Positions 1 through 7,515 of a DNA stretch of 26,631 bases are shown in pieces. Within the stretch, counting starts at the first letter, position 1, and each line of letters begins with the position of its first letter. Position numbers and translations under genes: made by a program. Below the pieces are notes generated by a model, which was not told the DNA's origin, ran no database searches, and saw only the letters and a program-made list of their open reading frames with translations. Source of the stretch: Planctomycetota bacterium (GTDB lineage Bacteria > Planctomycetota > PUPC01 > JACPCR01); NCBI GenBank assembly GCA_030740295.1, contig JASLXP010000137.1, positions 1-26,631 of the forward strand, given 5' to 3'.

Positions 1-23
1 GAGAATTCACTCATATCACCCAT
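1..23 (-). CDS. 5' end of an unidentified minus-strand gene (partial)
   Basis: On the minus strand an ATG at 23-21 opens a frame that runs off the left edge, encoding only M-G-D-M-S-E-F. The reason to call it is the AAGGAG Shine-Dalgarno sequence at 36-31, seven bases upstream of the ATG, which is close to ideal spacing. If real, this gene is divergent from the one starting at 268 and the roughly 240 bases between them hold both promoters. Seven residues give no clue to function. The call rests only on the ribosome-binding site and start codon. Confidence 0.4.
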
Positions 24-30
24 CAGTTAA

Positions 31-36
31 CTCCTT
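31..36 (-). promoter_or_regulatory. Shine-Dalgarno site for the gene leaving the left edge
   Basis: The minus strand reads AAGGAG here, followed by seven bases and ATG at 23-21. It is one of the best anti-16S matches in the window and is the main support for a gene leaving the left edge. Confidence 0.4.
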
Positions 37-257
37 CACCATAGATTCCTGCGAAGTTATCTTACGATCTCGTGACCGCAGAATGGAACTCGTTGTATCA
101 GTCATTAATCATCCATCCAGTCAGAAAGAGTGCGCACAACAGGGGAAGAATCACATTGTCAGCCATACCAGATTCATCAGGTTCTCTTTTCGGATGGCCA
201 TGGCCGAAGCGTGCCATGCAGTGTATAAGCGCACGCTCTGGTCAGTTTCATCTGAAT

Positions 258-262
258 GGGAG
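258..262 (+). promoter_or_regulatory. Shine-Dalgarno site selecting the 268 start
   Basis: GGGAG lies five bases before the ATG at 268. It overlaps the alternative in-frame ATG at 256, which has no comparable site of its own. This is why 268 is preferred as the start of the first secreted protein. Confidence 0.45.
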
Positions 263-267
263 TCACC

Positions 268-2628
268 ATGACAAGCGGAAGACGGCGGGCTGGGTTTCCG
301 GGGCATGCGGTGTGTTACATGGCGGCATTCCTCCTGACGTCGCCGGCCTGGTCGGAGGTCGAATTGATCCGGAGGTGGGACTTTCAGAAAGCGGGGGTGA
401 GCTCCGATCTGACTAAGCCGGGCACGGCCAGCGATCCTCTGGCCGAAGGCGGCAAAGCTCTGCGGCTGGTATGGCATGAGAAGATCCCGAACGCACACAT
501 TATCAACCAGAAGCACCTGAATCTGGCCGGCCGAGGTACGGCGAAGGTGTCCGTCCGTGGCACGAACCTGCGCCGGATCGACGACAACCTGCGTCTGCGC
601 ATGCATCTCACCAACGAGAAGAGCGGCAAGTCCTTCCCCAGCGACATGATTGTCAGCGGCGCGCGGATTAATGACAGAGGCTACCGCGAGATTCCCATTG
701 AGTACCAGGTAGCGGCTGAGCCCGACCTTTACACGCTGAACATCTATGGCGCCTGGCCTAAATACGCTGAAGATTCGAAAGCCGTCATTTGGATCGAAAA
801 GGTCATCATCGAGACACACAACAATAGAACGCCCTACATCAGCCGGCTGTGGAAAGACAAGACAAACTACCGGCCCCGCGGGCCGGTGAGAGCAAAGGTG
901 TTCGTCGTTAATCCAATGAAAACGGAGTTCAGTGGCCGCGTGACAGTTGAGGAGCGGTACGGCCTGGATCTGCGCAGGAAAGTGCTGTCCCAAAAGCTAT
1001 CCTGCCAGCCTGGTGAGACAGTGGAGCTGGATGTGTCCTGGAATGCGGGAGCGGCAAAGGCGGGCCACACCTTTATCGCCACTCTTTTGGATAGCGTTGG
1101 CAGGCAACTTGATCTTGATGAAGGTGACTATGGCGTGGAGACCGACGCCCGCAGTCTGCATTTTGGCGTTAAAGACATGGAAAACTCTCAATACAAGTCG
1201 AGGGGGTTGTTGTACGTATACCCCACCAGCCACACGGAAAGTCGCAACATCATTGCCGGAATGCGAGAGGAGCGCATCGGGCGCTACGAATTCTTCAGTT
1301 GGGCTTATTGTGACCTGGCGAGTTTCCTGCCGCCGGGGGATCCCTACCTGGGCAATTCGGGGGCCTGGTGGCTTAGCGTTCGTGAGTACAAGGATCAGAT
1401 CAAGCTCATGAACGATGCGGGAATCCACACCGTCAGCTATATCCTCGGTCATGCCGTGGGGAATGCCGGTTACCAATTACTCCACAAGCATCCGGACTGG
1501 TTTGTCTACGACAAACGCGGCGAGATAGGCAGTTACGACATGAGCACGCAGAATCACCTTCAACGCCGACGAGAGTTTGGCTTCAAACAGCACAAGCACC
1601 GTTCCATGTTGGCGACATTTGATGCGACCCACCCCAAAGCACGTCGATGGATTGCCGACCAAATCATCACGCTGGGTAAGGAAATGGGTTTCAGGGGCGC
1701 GCGGTGGGATGTCTGGTTCATGTGGACTTCGCCGGACTATTACCGAATCGACGGCACTCGACAGGTCGCTGACCATAAAGTAGCAGACAAGACGACTGCC
1801 GAGTCAATTCGGGCGATCAAGAGCATGGTCAATCGCAAACTGCCCGACTTCACCTGGGGGTACAACTTTGCCTCGCCTGAAGAAAACAAGGAGAAGCCGT
1901 TGACGTTGGCGGAGATGTGTCGCGGCAGGGGATGGCTGTTGGATGAGCTGTCCATCGTGTATTGGCAAAAGACCTCGCCATTCCACACGTGGGACGTTTA
2001 CAGCAAGCGCATGGTCGAGTGGGGCGACCACATCCGCCAGTTGGACGGAATCTATAATCCCTGGCCGTTTCACCGGGGCCATGACCCGCGCACCAAGAGT
2101 GCTGATTGGTTGTACCTGAGCTGCTTCCACCTGTTGGCTGGTGGCCGGCACTACACAGGCGGCTTCTACAAAAACAAGTCGGCACTGGCTGGTGACATGT
2201 CCCTGATGGCGTTTCGATACAGCAATCTTTTTTCCGGCTGGGATCTGCGCCTCCAACCGCAAGACCAGGATCGTATTTCAGTAGAGGCGCCCGATACGGT
2301 CTGGTGGCGGGGTTACGTGTTTACCAACAAAAGCCTGACTGGACGTTCCCAGGACATCGTGCATCTGGTCAACAGTCCTTTGGTGATGGAGGCCGAAGCC
2401 AAACCGGTTTCGCGGGTGCGCCCGCCGACCGGCGCCATCCAGGTGCGCTGCCGCGGCCGTGACGGAAGGATGCCAAGAAAGGCGTGGCTTGTCTGCTCGG
2501 AATCGCTTACGCCCAGCGTGGAGCCAAAGGTTCAGGCATTGCCTTTAACGCTGAAAACCGAAGGCGGGCAAGTGGCGGTGACTGTGCCCAGCCTGCTGTA
2601 TTTCAAATCCGTGGTGTTCGAGTACTGA
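268..2628 (+). CDS. Secreted TIM-barrel glycoside hydrolase-like protein (GH66-like architecture)
   Basis: The protein has 786 residues from ATG 268; an ATG four codons upstream is less likely because GGGAG overlaps it. The N-terminus carries an RRR stretch, a hydrophobic segment and an SPAWSE cleavage-like site, so export is likely. Residues about 35-185 look like a carbohydrate-binding beta-sandwich. Residues about 195-290 look like an Ig-like domain ('NYRPRGPVRAKVFVVNP'). A barrel-like region follows to about 680, and a beta-rich C-terminus closes the protein. Candidate catalytic residues are D481 in GFRGARWDVWFMW and D559/E560 in WLLDELSIVYW. The order Ig domain, barrel, C-terminal sandwich recalls GH66 and other clan-D-like enzymes, but family and substrate are inference. 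It is first in a compact block with the gene at 2646, 17 bases downstream. The main alternative is an unclassified polysaccharide-utilisation glycosidase. Confidence 0.6.
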   Translation: MTSGRRRAGFPGHAVCYMAAFLLTSPAWSEVELIRRWDFQKAGVSSDLTKPGTASDPLAEGGKALRLVWHEKIPNAHIINQKHLNLAGRGTAKVSVRGTNLRRIDDNLRLRMHLTNEKSGKSFPSDMIVSGARINDRGYREIPIEYQVAAEPDLYTLNIYGAWPKYAEDSKAVIWIEKVIIETHNNRTPYISRLWKDKTNYRPRGPVRAKVFVVNPMKTEFSGRVTVEERYGLDLRRKVLSQKLSCQPGETVELDVSWNAGAAKAGHTFIATLLDSVGRQLDLDEGDYGVETDARSLHFGVKDMENSQYKSRGLLYVYPTSHTESRNIIAGMREERIGRYEFFSWAYCDLASFLPPGDPYLGNSGAWWLSVREYKDQIKLMNDAGIHTVSYILGHAVGNAGYQLLHKHPDWFVYDKRGEIGSYDMSTQNHLQRRREFGFKQHKHRSMLATFDATHPKARRWIADQIITLGKEMGFRGARWDVWFMWTSPDYYRIDGTRQVADHKVADKTTAESIRAIKSMVNRKLPDFTWGYNFASPEENKEKPLTLAEMCRGRGWLLDELSIVYWQKTSPFHTWDVYSKRMVEWGDHIRQLDGIYNPWPFHRGHDPRTKSADWLYLSCFHLLAGGRHYTGGFYKNKSALAGDMSLMAFRYSNLFSGWDLRLQPQDQDRISVEAPDTVWWRGYVFTNKSLTGRSQDIVHLVNSPLVMEAEAKPVSRVRPPTGAIQVRCRGRDGRMPRKAWLVCSESLTPSVEPKVQALPLTLKTEGGQVAVTVPSLLYFKSVVFEY

Positions 2629-2645
2629 TCGATGGAAACTCAGCC

Positions 2646-4670
2646 ATGAAGTACATGTTAGGACAGATGCAGTCATGGGCAGGAACAGCACTCCTGGTGT
2701 TGTGGGCCCACACGATGGCTTTGCGGGCGGAGGTGACGCTGAAAGAGGAAACCAGGAAGGGCCAGACCCTTTATCGCATGACCAACGGCAGGCTCAGCTT
2801 TCTCGTCAATCCTGGCCAGGGCGGGGCTATCGTTTCATTCCGAGACAGACTCGCGGGCGATGCGGAAATCGTTCCGGACAAGCGTCCCCACGGTATGTGC
2901 GTCGATCACTTCCAGTCACAGCCGTTTCCGGGTGAGATGATGAATGCCGCGTACACCTCGAAGATCGAGAAACAGACGGCTGACGAATGTGTTCTCGCGC
3001 TGCACTATGAGGTCACCGGACGATGGCGTCTGGTGACCAATGAAAAACTGAAGGGTTTGCGCCTCGAAAAACGATTCATCCTCCGCAGCACGGCTCCCGC
3101 TCTGGAATGCCGCGTGCAACTGACCGCGCCGGCGGAAAAATCCAAGCTGTTTGCATACTGGCAACAGAACATTTTCCACGCCGGCGGGCAGTACGACACC
3201 ATGATTGATAAGTCATTTCGTCCCAGTACCCGCGGCATTCGTGTTAAAGGCGGCGCCAATTGGGGCCACGCGGGCCAGGAAGATTGGATACGCGATTTTA
3301 CCGATGGCTGGATGGCCCTGATCGATACGAAACGCAAGAACGGTCTCGTCGTGCTGTCCGAGTACGACCAGATGGACGTCGCCTACATGAACGTTGGCAA
3401 CCACACCCTCGAGCCAATGTATCGCATGACCTATCTGCCGGCTGGTAACTCCGTCGAATACGTCAATCTGCTCATGCCTGTAGTGGGGTTGGACAACATT
3501 GTTGCGGCCAATCGTAATTACATAGCGGGATATGCCATGGCTTCAGACGGTAAAGGAAAGGGCAGTGTTACTTTCCAGGTCGTGCGCTCTGTAAACGATC
3601 CCGGGCCTCTCAAGCTTTCGGTGAACCTGGTCAGCGTGAAATCTCTGGACAAGGTCAAGAATGTCGGTGAGCTCAGCTTTAAGTCACCCGCTATTGAGCC
3701 GGCCAACAAGACGCTGAGTTTTGACGATGTGGGCCCCGATCCGCTGGTGATCCGCGTCGATGTGGCTGGGCCGCATGAGCACCACTTCGAGGAGTACTTC
3801 AACGGTATCTACAAATGGGGTGAGAATATTCAGACCGACATGGCCAGCCCGGTTTACGCTGGCAAACGTCCACCACAGAAGTTTGCCTTGAAGAAGCCAA
3901 AGGAATTGAAGATCCGGCAGATCCCTCGCGAGCAGATCTGGTACATCGAGGGCCTTATGGACGACAAGTATCGTTATGCCCAGGCAGCGGCGATGACACG
4001 CCTTTGGGGGGAGAAGGGCAACACTGTCCGGGAACGTTCTTTCGTCAGCTATTCAACGGGCTTCAAGACACGTCTGAACGAGTTCCCGTATGACTACGAG
4101 AAATTGCTCAGCTACGACCTGATCATCCTGGGCGGAGCCAAGCGATCCGCCATCGGCGGAGTCGGTCTGGAAATGCTTACGGACTATTGCACGGCTCGCG
4201 GCTCCATGCTGGTGCTTGGCGGGCCCATGTCCTATGGCGCGTCTGAGTTGGCAGGAACGAAACTTGTCGAGCACTGGCCGGTAGAATTCGAGGATGGCGC
4301 TTTCCGGATGGCGGCGCTCGATGATGCGACCATTGAACCGGTCGCCGACCTCAAAACAGCGCCTTTCCTGGAGCATTTGGATTTCGAAGCTTCACCTCGC
4401 GTTATGTACGTCCACAAGGTGAAGGTCAAACCGTGGGGCAAGGTAGTCCTTCAGGTCGGCAACCTGCCCTTCCTGGTGATCAGTGAGAAGGACGGTCAGC
4501 GTGTGGCCTGCGTCCTCGGAGCGCCGATCGGGACGCCGTCCAAAGGCAATCCCGCATTTTGGGAATGGCAAGAATGGACATTCCTGTTGCGTCAACTGAA
4601 CTGGTGGCTGTTACGAGACCGTTCCGATTCTCGATTCCGGAAAGACCCGGATGCGATCTACCTGGACTGA
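2646..4670 (+). CDS. Secreted protein with mutarotase-like beta-sandwich and C-terminal GATase1-like domain
   Basis: The open frame extends upstream into the preceding gene. ATG 2646 is chosen because it lies just after that gene's stop and begins a signal peptide (hydrophobic core TALLVLWAHTMAL, then RAEV). This gives 674 residues. Residues about 30-300 are beta-rich and resemble a galactose-mutarotase/glycoside-binding sandwich ('YRMTNGRLSFLVNPGQGGAI'). Residues about 440-670 resemble the GATase1-like fold: a strand in YDLIILGGAKRSAIGG, then a strand and elbow in GSMLVLGGPMSYGASE. No cysteine sits in a G-x-C-x-G elbow, so glutaminase activity is not expected. The C-terminus (FWEW...NWWLLRD) matches that of the next protein. 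It is probably co-transcribed with its neighbours. The function is unknown; a role in binding or processing sugars is inferred from context. Confidence 0.6.
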   Translation: MKYMLGQMQSWAGTALLVLWAHTMALRAEVTLKEETRKGQTLYRMTNGRLSFLVNPGQGGAIVSFRDRLAGDAEIVPDKRPHGMCVDHFQSQPFPGEMMNAAYTSKIEKQTADECVLALHYEVTGRWRLVTNEKLKGLRLEKRFILRSTAPALECRVQLTAPAEKSKLFAYWQQNIFHAGGQYDTMIDKSFRPSTRGIRVKGGANWGHAGQEDWIRDFTDGWMALIDTKRKNGLVVLSEYDQMDVAYMNVGNHTLEPMYRMTYLPAGNSVEYVNLLMPVVGLDNIVAANRNYIAGYAMASDGKGKGSVTFQVVRSVNDPGPLKLSVNLVSVKSLDKVKNVGELSFKSPAIEPANKTLSFDDVGPDPLVIRVDVAGPHEHHFEEYFNGIYKWGENIQTDMASPVYAGKRPPQKFALKKPKELKIRQIPREQIWYIEGLMDDKYRYAQAAAMTRLWGEKGNTVRERSFVSYSTGFKTRLNEFPYDYEKLLSYDLIILGGAKRSAIGGVGLEMLTDYCTARGSMLVLGGPMSYGASELAGTKLVEHWPVEFEDGAFRMAALDDATIEPVADLKTAPFLEHLDFEASPRVMYVHKVKVKPWGKVVLQVGNLPFLVISEKDGQRVACVLGAPIGTPSKGNPAFWEWQEWTFLLRQLNWWLLRDRSDSRFRKDPDAIYLD

Positions 4671-4683
4671 ATCGGATTCGAAT

Positions 4684-6672
4684 ATGGAACTGTTGTCTGT
4701 GAATTCTGCTCACCGCATGGGACGCCCGGCGATAGCGCTGTGTCTGCTGCTGGGCACGATCAGTTGCTCAGTCCACGGCGAGGAGGTCGCTCTTCCATGG
4801 TTAGGAGCTAACCTCGCGCCCAATCCAGGTTTTGAAATAGCGGACGAGAAGAACGCGAAGATGCCGGCGCATTGGGAGTTTAACCGCACGGACCCAGGGA
4901 AGGGCGCCAACGCAATTCTGGATTCTGAGGTAAAGCTGCAAGGGCATTACTCGGCCCGCGTCACCACGATGCTGTCAGGTGTATGGACACAGCTAGCGTC
5001 CGAACTGATACGAGTCGATCCTGGGGACGCCTATTTTCTTGCTGCGTCTTTCAGGCAAGAGGGCTTCACCACTCGAACGGATGGCAAACCCCAGCATAGT
5101 GGCGTGGGCTCCTATCCCCGCCTGTACTGGTTCGACGCTGACAAGCGTCCGTTGAACAAGTTTTCAGTTTCAATCAGCGCATATCCCTATGGACCTTCGC
5201 CCTGGGATATCCGCGATGCCATCGAAGTAGCCCCGCCCAGGGCGCGGTATGTACGTCTGGGCTTTCAACTCAGTAATCAGAGCATGGGAACCGCCGGCCG
5301 GGATATACCTTCCACCATGTGGATCGATAACGTGCAGTTTCGCCGCTACGCCTCTCCGCCTACCCCGGACTGGGCGACAGGCCAGGCAAAGCGCATCGTT
5401 GATGGCGCGTCGGATGCTTCGCCATTTGAGACCTACTTTTCTGCGTCAGACCGGACCTTCACTCAGCGAGGCGGAAAGTGGTCACGCATCGTGACGGATC
5501 CGAAGGCCGAGCGCGGGAGTGCCCTTGAATCGCCTCCGGGCGTGGGGAAGGGCATCATGAGTCATGGCCCCTACAACCCGCATTTGCCCGCGGGCATGAG
5601 CGTCTATCGACTCCGCGTTCGTGCCGCGGCAACAACGGAGGCGCCGCCAGACAAGCGTCTGGGCTTCGTGGATGTCAATACCGAACGCTCAGCGCTTCGG
5701 TTGCTCCTGCCGATCTACCGCAAACCCGACACTCCGCTGGGTGATTACGCGGTCTACGAAGGCGATTTCATCCTTCGTGATAACGGCTGGTGGAATGTGA
5801 GACTCTACACGGACGGGGACGAGCCCTGGCGTATCGAATCTGTTCGAGTGATTCCTTTGTTCAAACTGGCGGACAGACAGTTGTCCGCGCTTTACCCAAG
5901 CAGTATCGATGAGCTGTCCGACAGCCTGGTGCCGCCATCCTACTATCAGCCAGGAGGCACGAGTTGGCTGAAGGGCTTGATCATCGGCGGAATTGGCTCT
6001 GATTGGTACCGATTAAGCGAGTCCTTTTCCCTGCTGAAACAAGAAGTCGAGATAACGGCAAAGTGGGTGAAGAAAGGACGGTCCGCAGTGATCATGGGTT
6101 TGCCAGAATCTCCTGCAGAACTGTTTAACTACCCGCTGATCTGTTTATGCAACGTTCGAATCGACGCGCTGCCTTTGGCTTACCGGCGGGCGATTCTGGC
6201 CTATGTCCAGCGCGGCGGAGCCTTGGTCGTCATGGCCGGCCATCAGTCATACGAACGTGGGGCTTTGCAGGGATCATGGATCGAGGAAGTATTGCCGGTG
6301 ATCGCCGCACCTGCGATTGCCGAAGGCTATCTGCACAGCGCCAGGGGATGGCAACTTAAACCGGAACCTGGCACTGACTGGCTCGGCTGGATTGGTGAAG
6401 CGCCTGGTCTGACCGCTTACACCATGCACCGCGTTCGTCTCAAGCCGGGGGCAAAAGTGTTTATCCAGGCCGGTGGTCATCCCTTTGCCGTCGGTGGCAC
6501 TTATGGCAAAGGTCGCGTGGTTTGTATCCTCGCCCAAGCCACCGGATCGCCATCAAATGGACCCTCATCGAAACAGCAGATCCCGTTTTGGCGATGGAAC
6601 GGCTGGCCGGAAATGATGCGCGACCTCACCTGGTGGGCGCTGCGAGTCCCATTCAAGAAAGCTGACCCTTAA
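4684..6672 (+). CDS. Secreted protein with CBM-like N-terminus and C-terminal GATase1-like domain
   Basis: The frame is open from ATG 4651, which overlaps the upstream gene by 20 bases. ATG 4684 is preferred because it is 13 bases past the upstream stop and is followed by a clear signal segment (RPAIALCLLLGTISC). ATG 4717 is another option. From 4684 the protein has 662 residues. Residues about 35-225 resemble a CBM4/9-type jelly roll ('NLAPNPGFEIADEKNAKMPAHWEF', a typical start for such modules). A second beta-rich region lies at about 260-410. Residues about 430-655 form a GATase-like alpha/beta domain with YVQRGGALVVMAGHQSYERG at the elbow and no catalytic cysteine. GKGRVVCILAQATG and FWRW...LTWWALRV align with the C-terminus of the preceding protein, indicating paralogous modules. 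It is the last gene of the three-gene block. No enzyme activity can be assigned. Confidence 0.6.
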   Translation: MELLSVNSAHRMGRPAIALCLLLGTISCSVHGEEVALPWLGANLAPNPGFEIADEKNAKMPAHWEFNRTDPGKGANAILDSEVKLQGHYSARVTTMLSGVWTQLASELIRVDPGDAYFLAASFRQEGFTTRTDGKPQHSGVGSYPRLYWFDADKRPLNKFSVSISAYPYGPSPWDIRDAIEVAPPRARYVRLGFQLSNQSMGTAGRDIPSTMWIDNVQFRRYASPPTPDWATGQAKRIVDGASDASPFETYFSASDRTFTQRGGKWSRIVTDPKAERGSALESPPGVGKGIMSHGPYNPHLPAGMSVYRLRVRAAATTEAPPDKRLGFVDVNTERSALRLLLPIYRKPDTPLGDYAVYEGDFILRDNGWWNVRLYTDGDEPWRIESVRVIPLFKLADRQLSALYPSSIDELSDSLVPPSYYQPGGTSWLKGLIIGGIGSDWYRLSESFSLLKQEVEITAKWVKKGRSAVIMGLPESPAELFNYPLICLCNVRIDALPLAYRRAILAYVQRGGALVVMAGHQSYERGALQGSWIEEVLPVIAAPAIAEGYLHSARGWQLKPEPGTDWLGWIGEAPGLTAYTMHRVRLKPGAKVFIQAGGHPFAVGGTYGKGRVVCILAQATGSPSNGPSSKQQIPFWRWNGWPEMMRDLTWWALRVPFKKADP

Positions 6673-6694
6673 GATATGGCGATCCAGATGTGAG

Positions 6695-6802
6695 TCAGGC
6701 TGGTCTGCTGCCGTGATCGACACGACGGTCTGTTTGGGCACCTCCGCTGCGCTGAAAGAGGTCGCGGAGATACATCTCGTGAACATCGTGGTTAACTCGC
6801 AT
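6695..6802 (-). CDS. Possible 35-residue ORF or gene remnant
   Basis: The minus-strand frame from ATG 6802 to TGA 6695 encodes 35 residues and includes VHEMYLRDLFQRSGGAQTDR, which reads like real protein rather than noise. The frame is open a few codons further upstream (to a TAG) without a better start. There is no recognisable Shine-Dalgarno site. I do not recognise a family. It may be the decayed end of a former gene or a chance frame. Confidence 0.15.
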   Translation of the reverse strand: MRVNHDVHEMYLRDLFQRSGGAQTDRRVDHGSRPA

Positions 6803-7090
6803 TACCCGGTAAACAACGTCGCGCTACCTGCGGCTCGGGGAGATCAGAGAGGTCTCATTCAGTAACTATAGCCAGTTCGATGGGGGGGCAAGACTGCTTC
6901 CAATCCTGCTCCGTCGAAGAACTCTGAGACCAGCGGCAGGCTAAGGAAAACGAATCTGGTAAGTGACTGCTCCAGCCTGTAATCTCAGGGAGTTCAAAAG
7001 AATAATCTTAGAGTTTCAAAGGTCTCAGTTTTAGGGAAAGCCAAGGACTCCTGCTCCGCTTCTTACCTGAAACTCTGTCACGTGTCCGGT

Positions 7091-7114
7091 CAGGCTTTGG
7101 CCTGTGGCTTTTTT
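7091..7114 (+). terminator. Weak intrinsic terminator-like hairpin
   Basis: CAGGC-TTTG-GCCTG forms a 5-base-pair stem with a 4-base loop at 7091-7104. Four bases (TGGC) then precede six Ts at 7109-7114. It lies about 420 bases after the end of the upstream block and about 125 before the next gene. The stem is short and not directly joined to the T-run, so this is tentative. Confidence 0.2.
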
Positions 7115-7239
7115 CCTGAACACTGCATTCCGTAACTATCCGGCGACGCAAGGTATGTGACAGTGAGGTACCAATCGCACCAATTCAGTTCCTCAGAGCT
7201 TCCAGCTTCGGCGTTCCAGCAAACAGCAGAATACACCCC

Positions 7240-7515
7240 ATGCCCAATAACAAACCTGCAATGGATCGATATGACTTCGGCTTCGCGCGAGATCTTTATG
7301 ACACCAATATTCATCCCAGGGTCGCCCTCGGCCCAACGGACTTGGCCGAAATCCGGCAGGCAGTAAAACGCGGCAACGGCCGTAAAATCATGACCGCAGT
7401 TCGCCAGAAGGTCGACACAATCGTGGACCTTGTGCTGGCAAGTAACGACCTTCCCACGCTCCTCAAAGGCGATGGCACTTGGCATTCCCCGCGGCCAGCA
7501 TCTGTTCCGGCGTAG
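7240..7515 (+). CDS. N-terminal fragment of frameshifted heparinase II/III-like protein
   Basis: This 91-residue frame begins at ATG 7240 (a second ATG is at 7261) and stops at TAG 7513-7515. The segment HPRVALGPTDLAEIRQAVKR, followed by an alpha-helical stretch, is the kind of opening seen in heparinase II/III-like lyases, where an 'HPRL..t.edl..ir' phrase precedes the helical toroid. The toroid continues in a different frame just past this stop ('DDIALVGVLDEDARSIDALK'). So this is best read as the front of the gene annotated at 7479-9440, separated by a one-base frame difference. No signal peptide is visible, unlike the surrounding secreted proteins. There is no good Shine-Dalgarno site. 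Confidence 0.5.
   Translation: MPNNKPAMDRYDFGFARDLYDTNIHPRVALGPTDLAEIRQAVKRGNGRKIMTAVRQKVDTIVDLVLASNDLPTLLKGDGTWHSPRPASVPA

Larger units (their letters stand above)
6673..7239. other. 567-base intergenic region, no confident gene
   Basis: This is the longest non-coding stretch in the window, between the three-gene block and the heparinase-like gene. No long frame with convincing protein character crosses it. It contains a short minus-strand frame (6695-6802) that could be a gene remnant and a weak hairpin with a T-run (7091-7114). A G-run of seven lies at about 6881-6889. I see no promoter good enough to report, and no tRNA or riboswitch-like structure by eye. Confidence 0.5.

Noticed and set aside
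151..993. Minus-strand open frame of 280 codons overlapping the first secreted protein
   Set aside because: It is antisense to a gene with a signal peptide and clear domain character. Its own product is rich in Arg/Pro/Ala/His with no recognisable motifs, as expected of a shadow frame in GC-rich DNA.
7446..7515. Programmed -1 frameshift in the heparinase-like gene
   Set aside because: No A-AAA-AAG-like slippery heptamer or following strong hairpin was seen. Mutation or sequence error is the simpler explanation.
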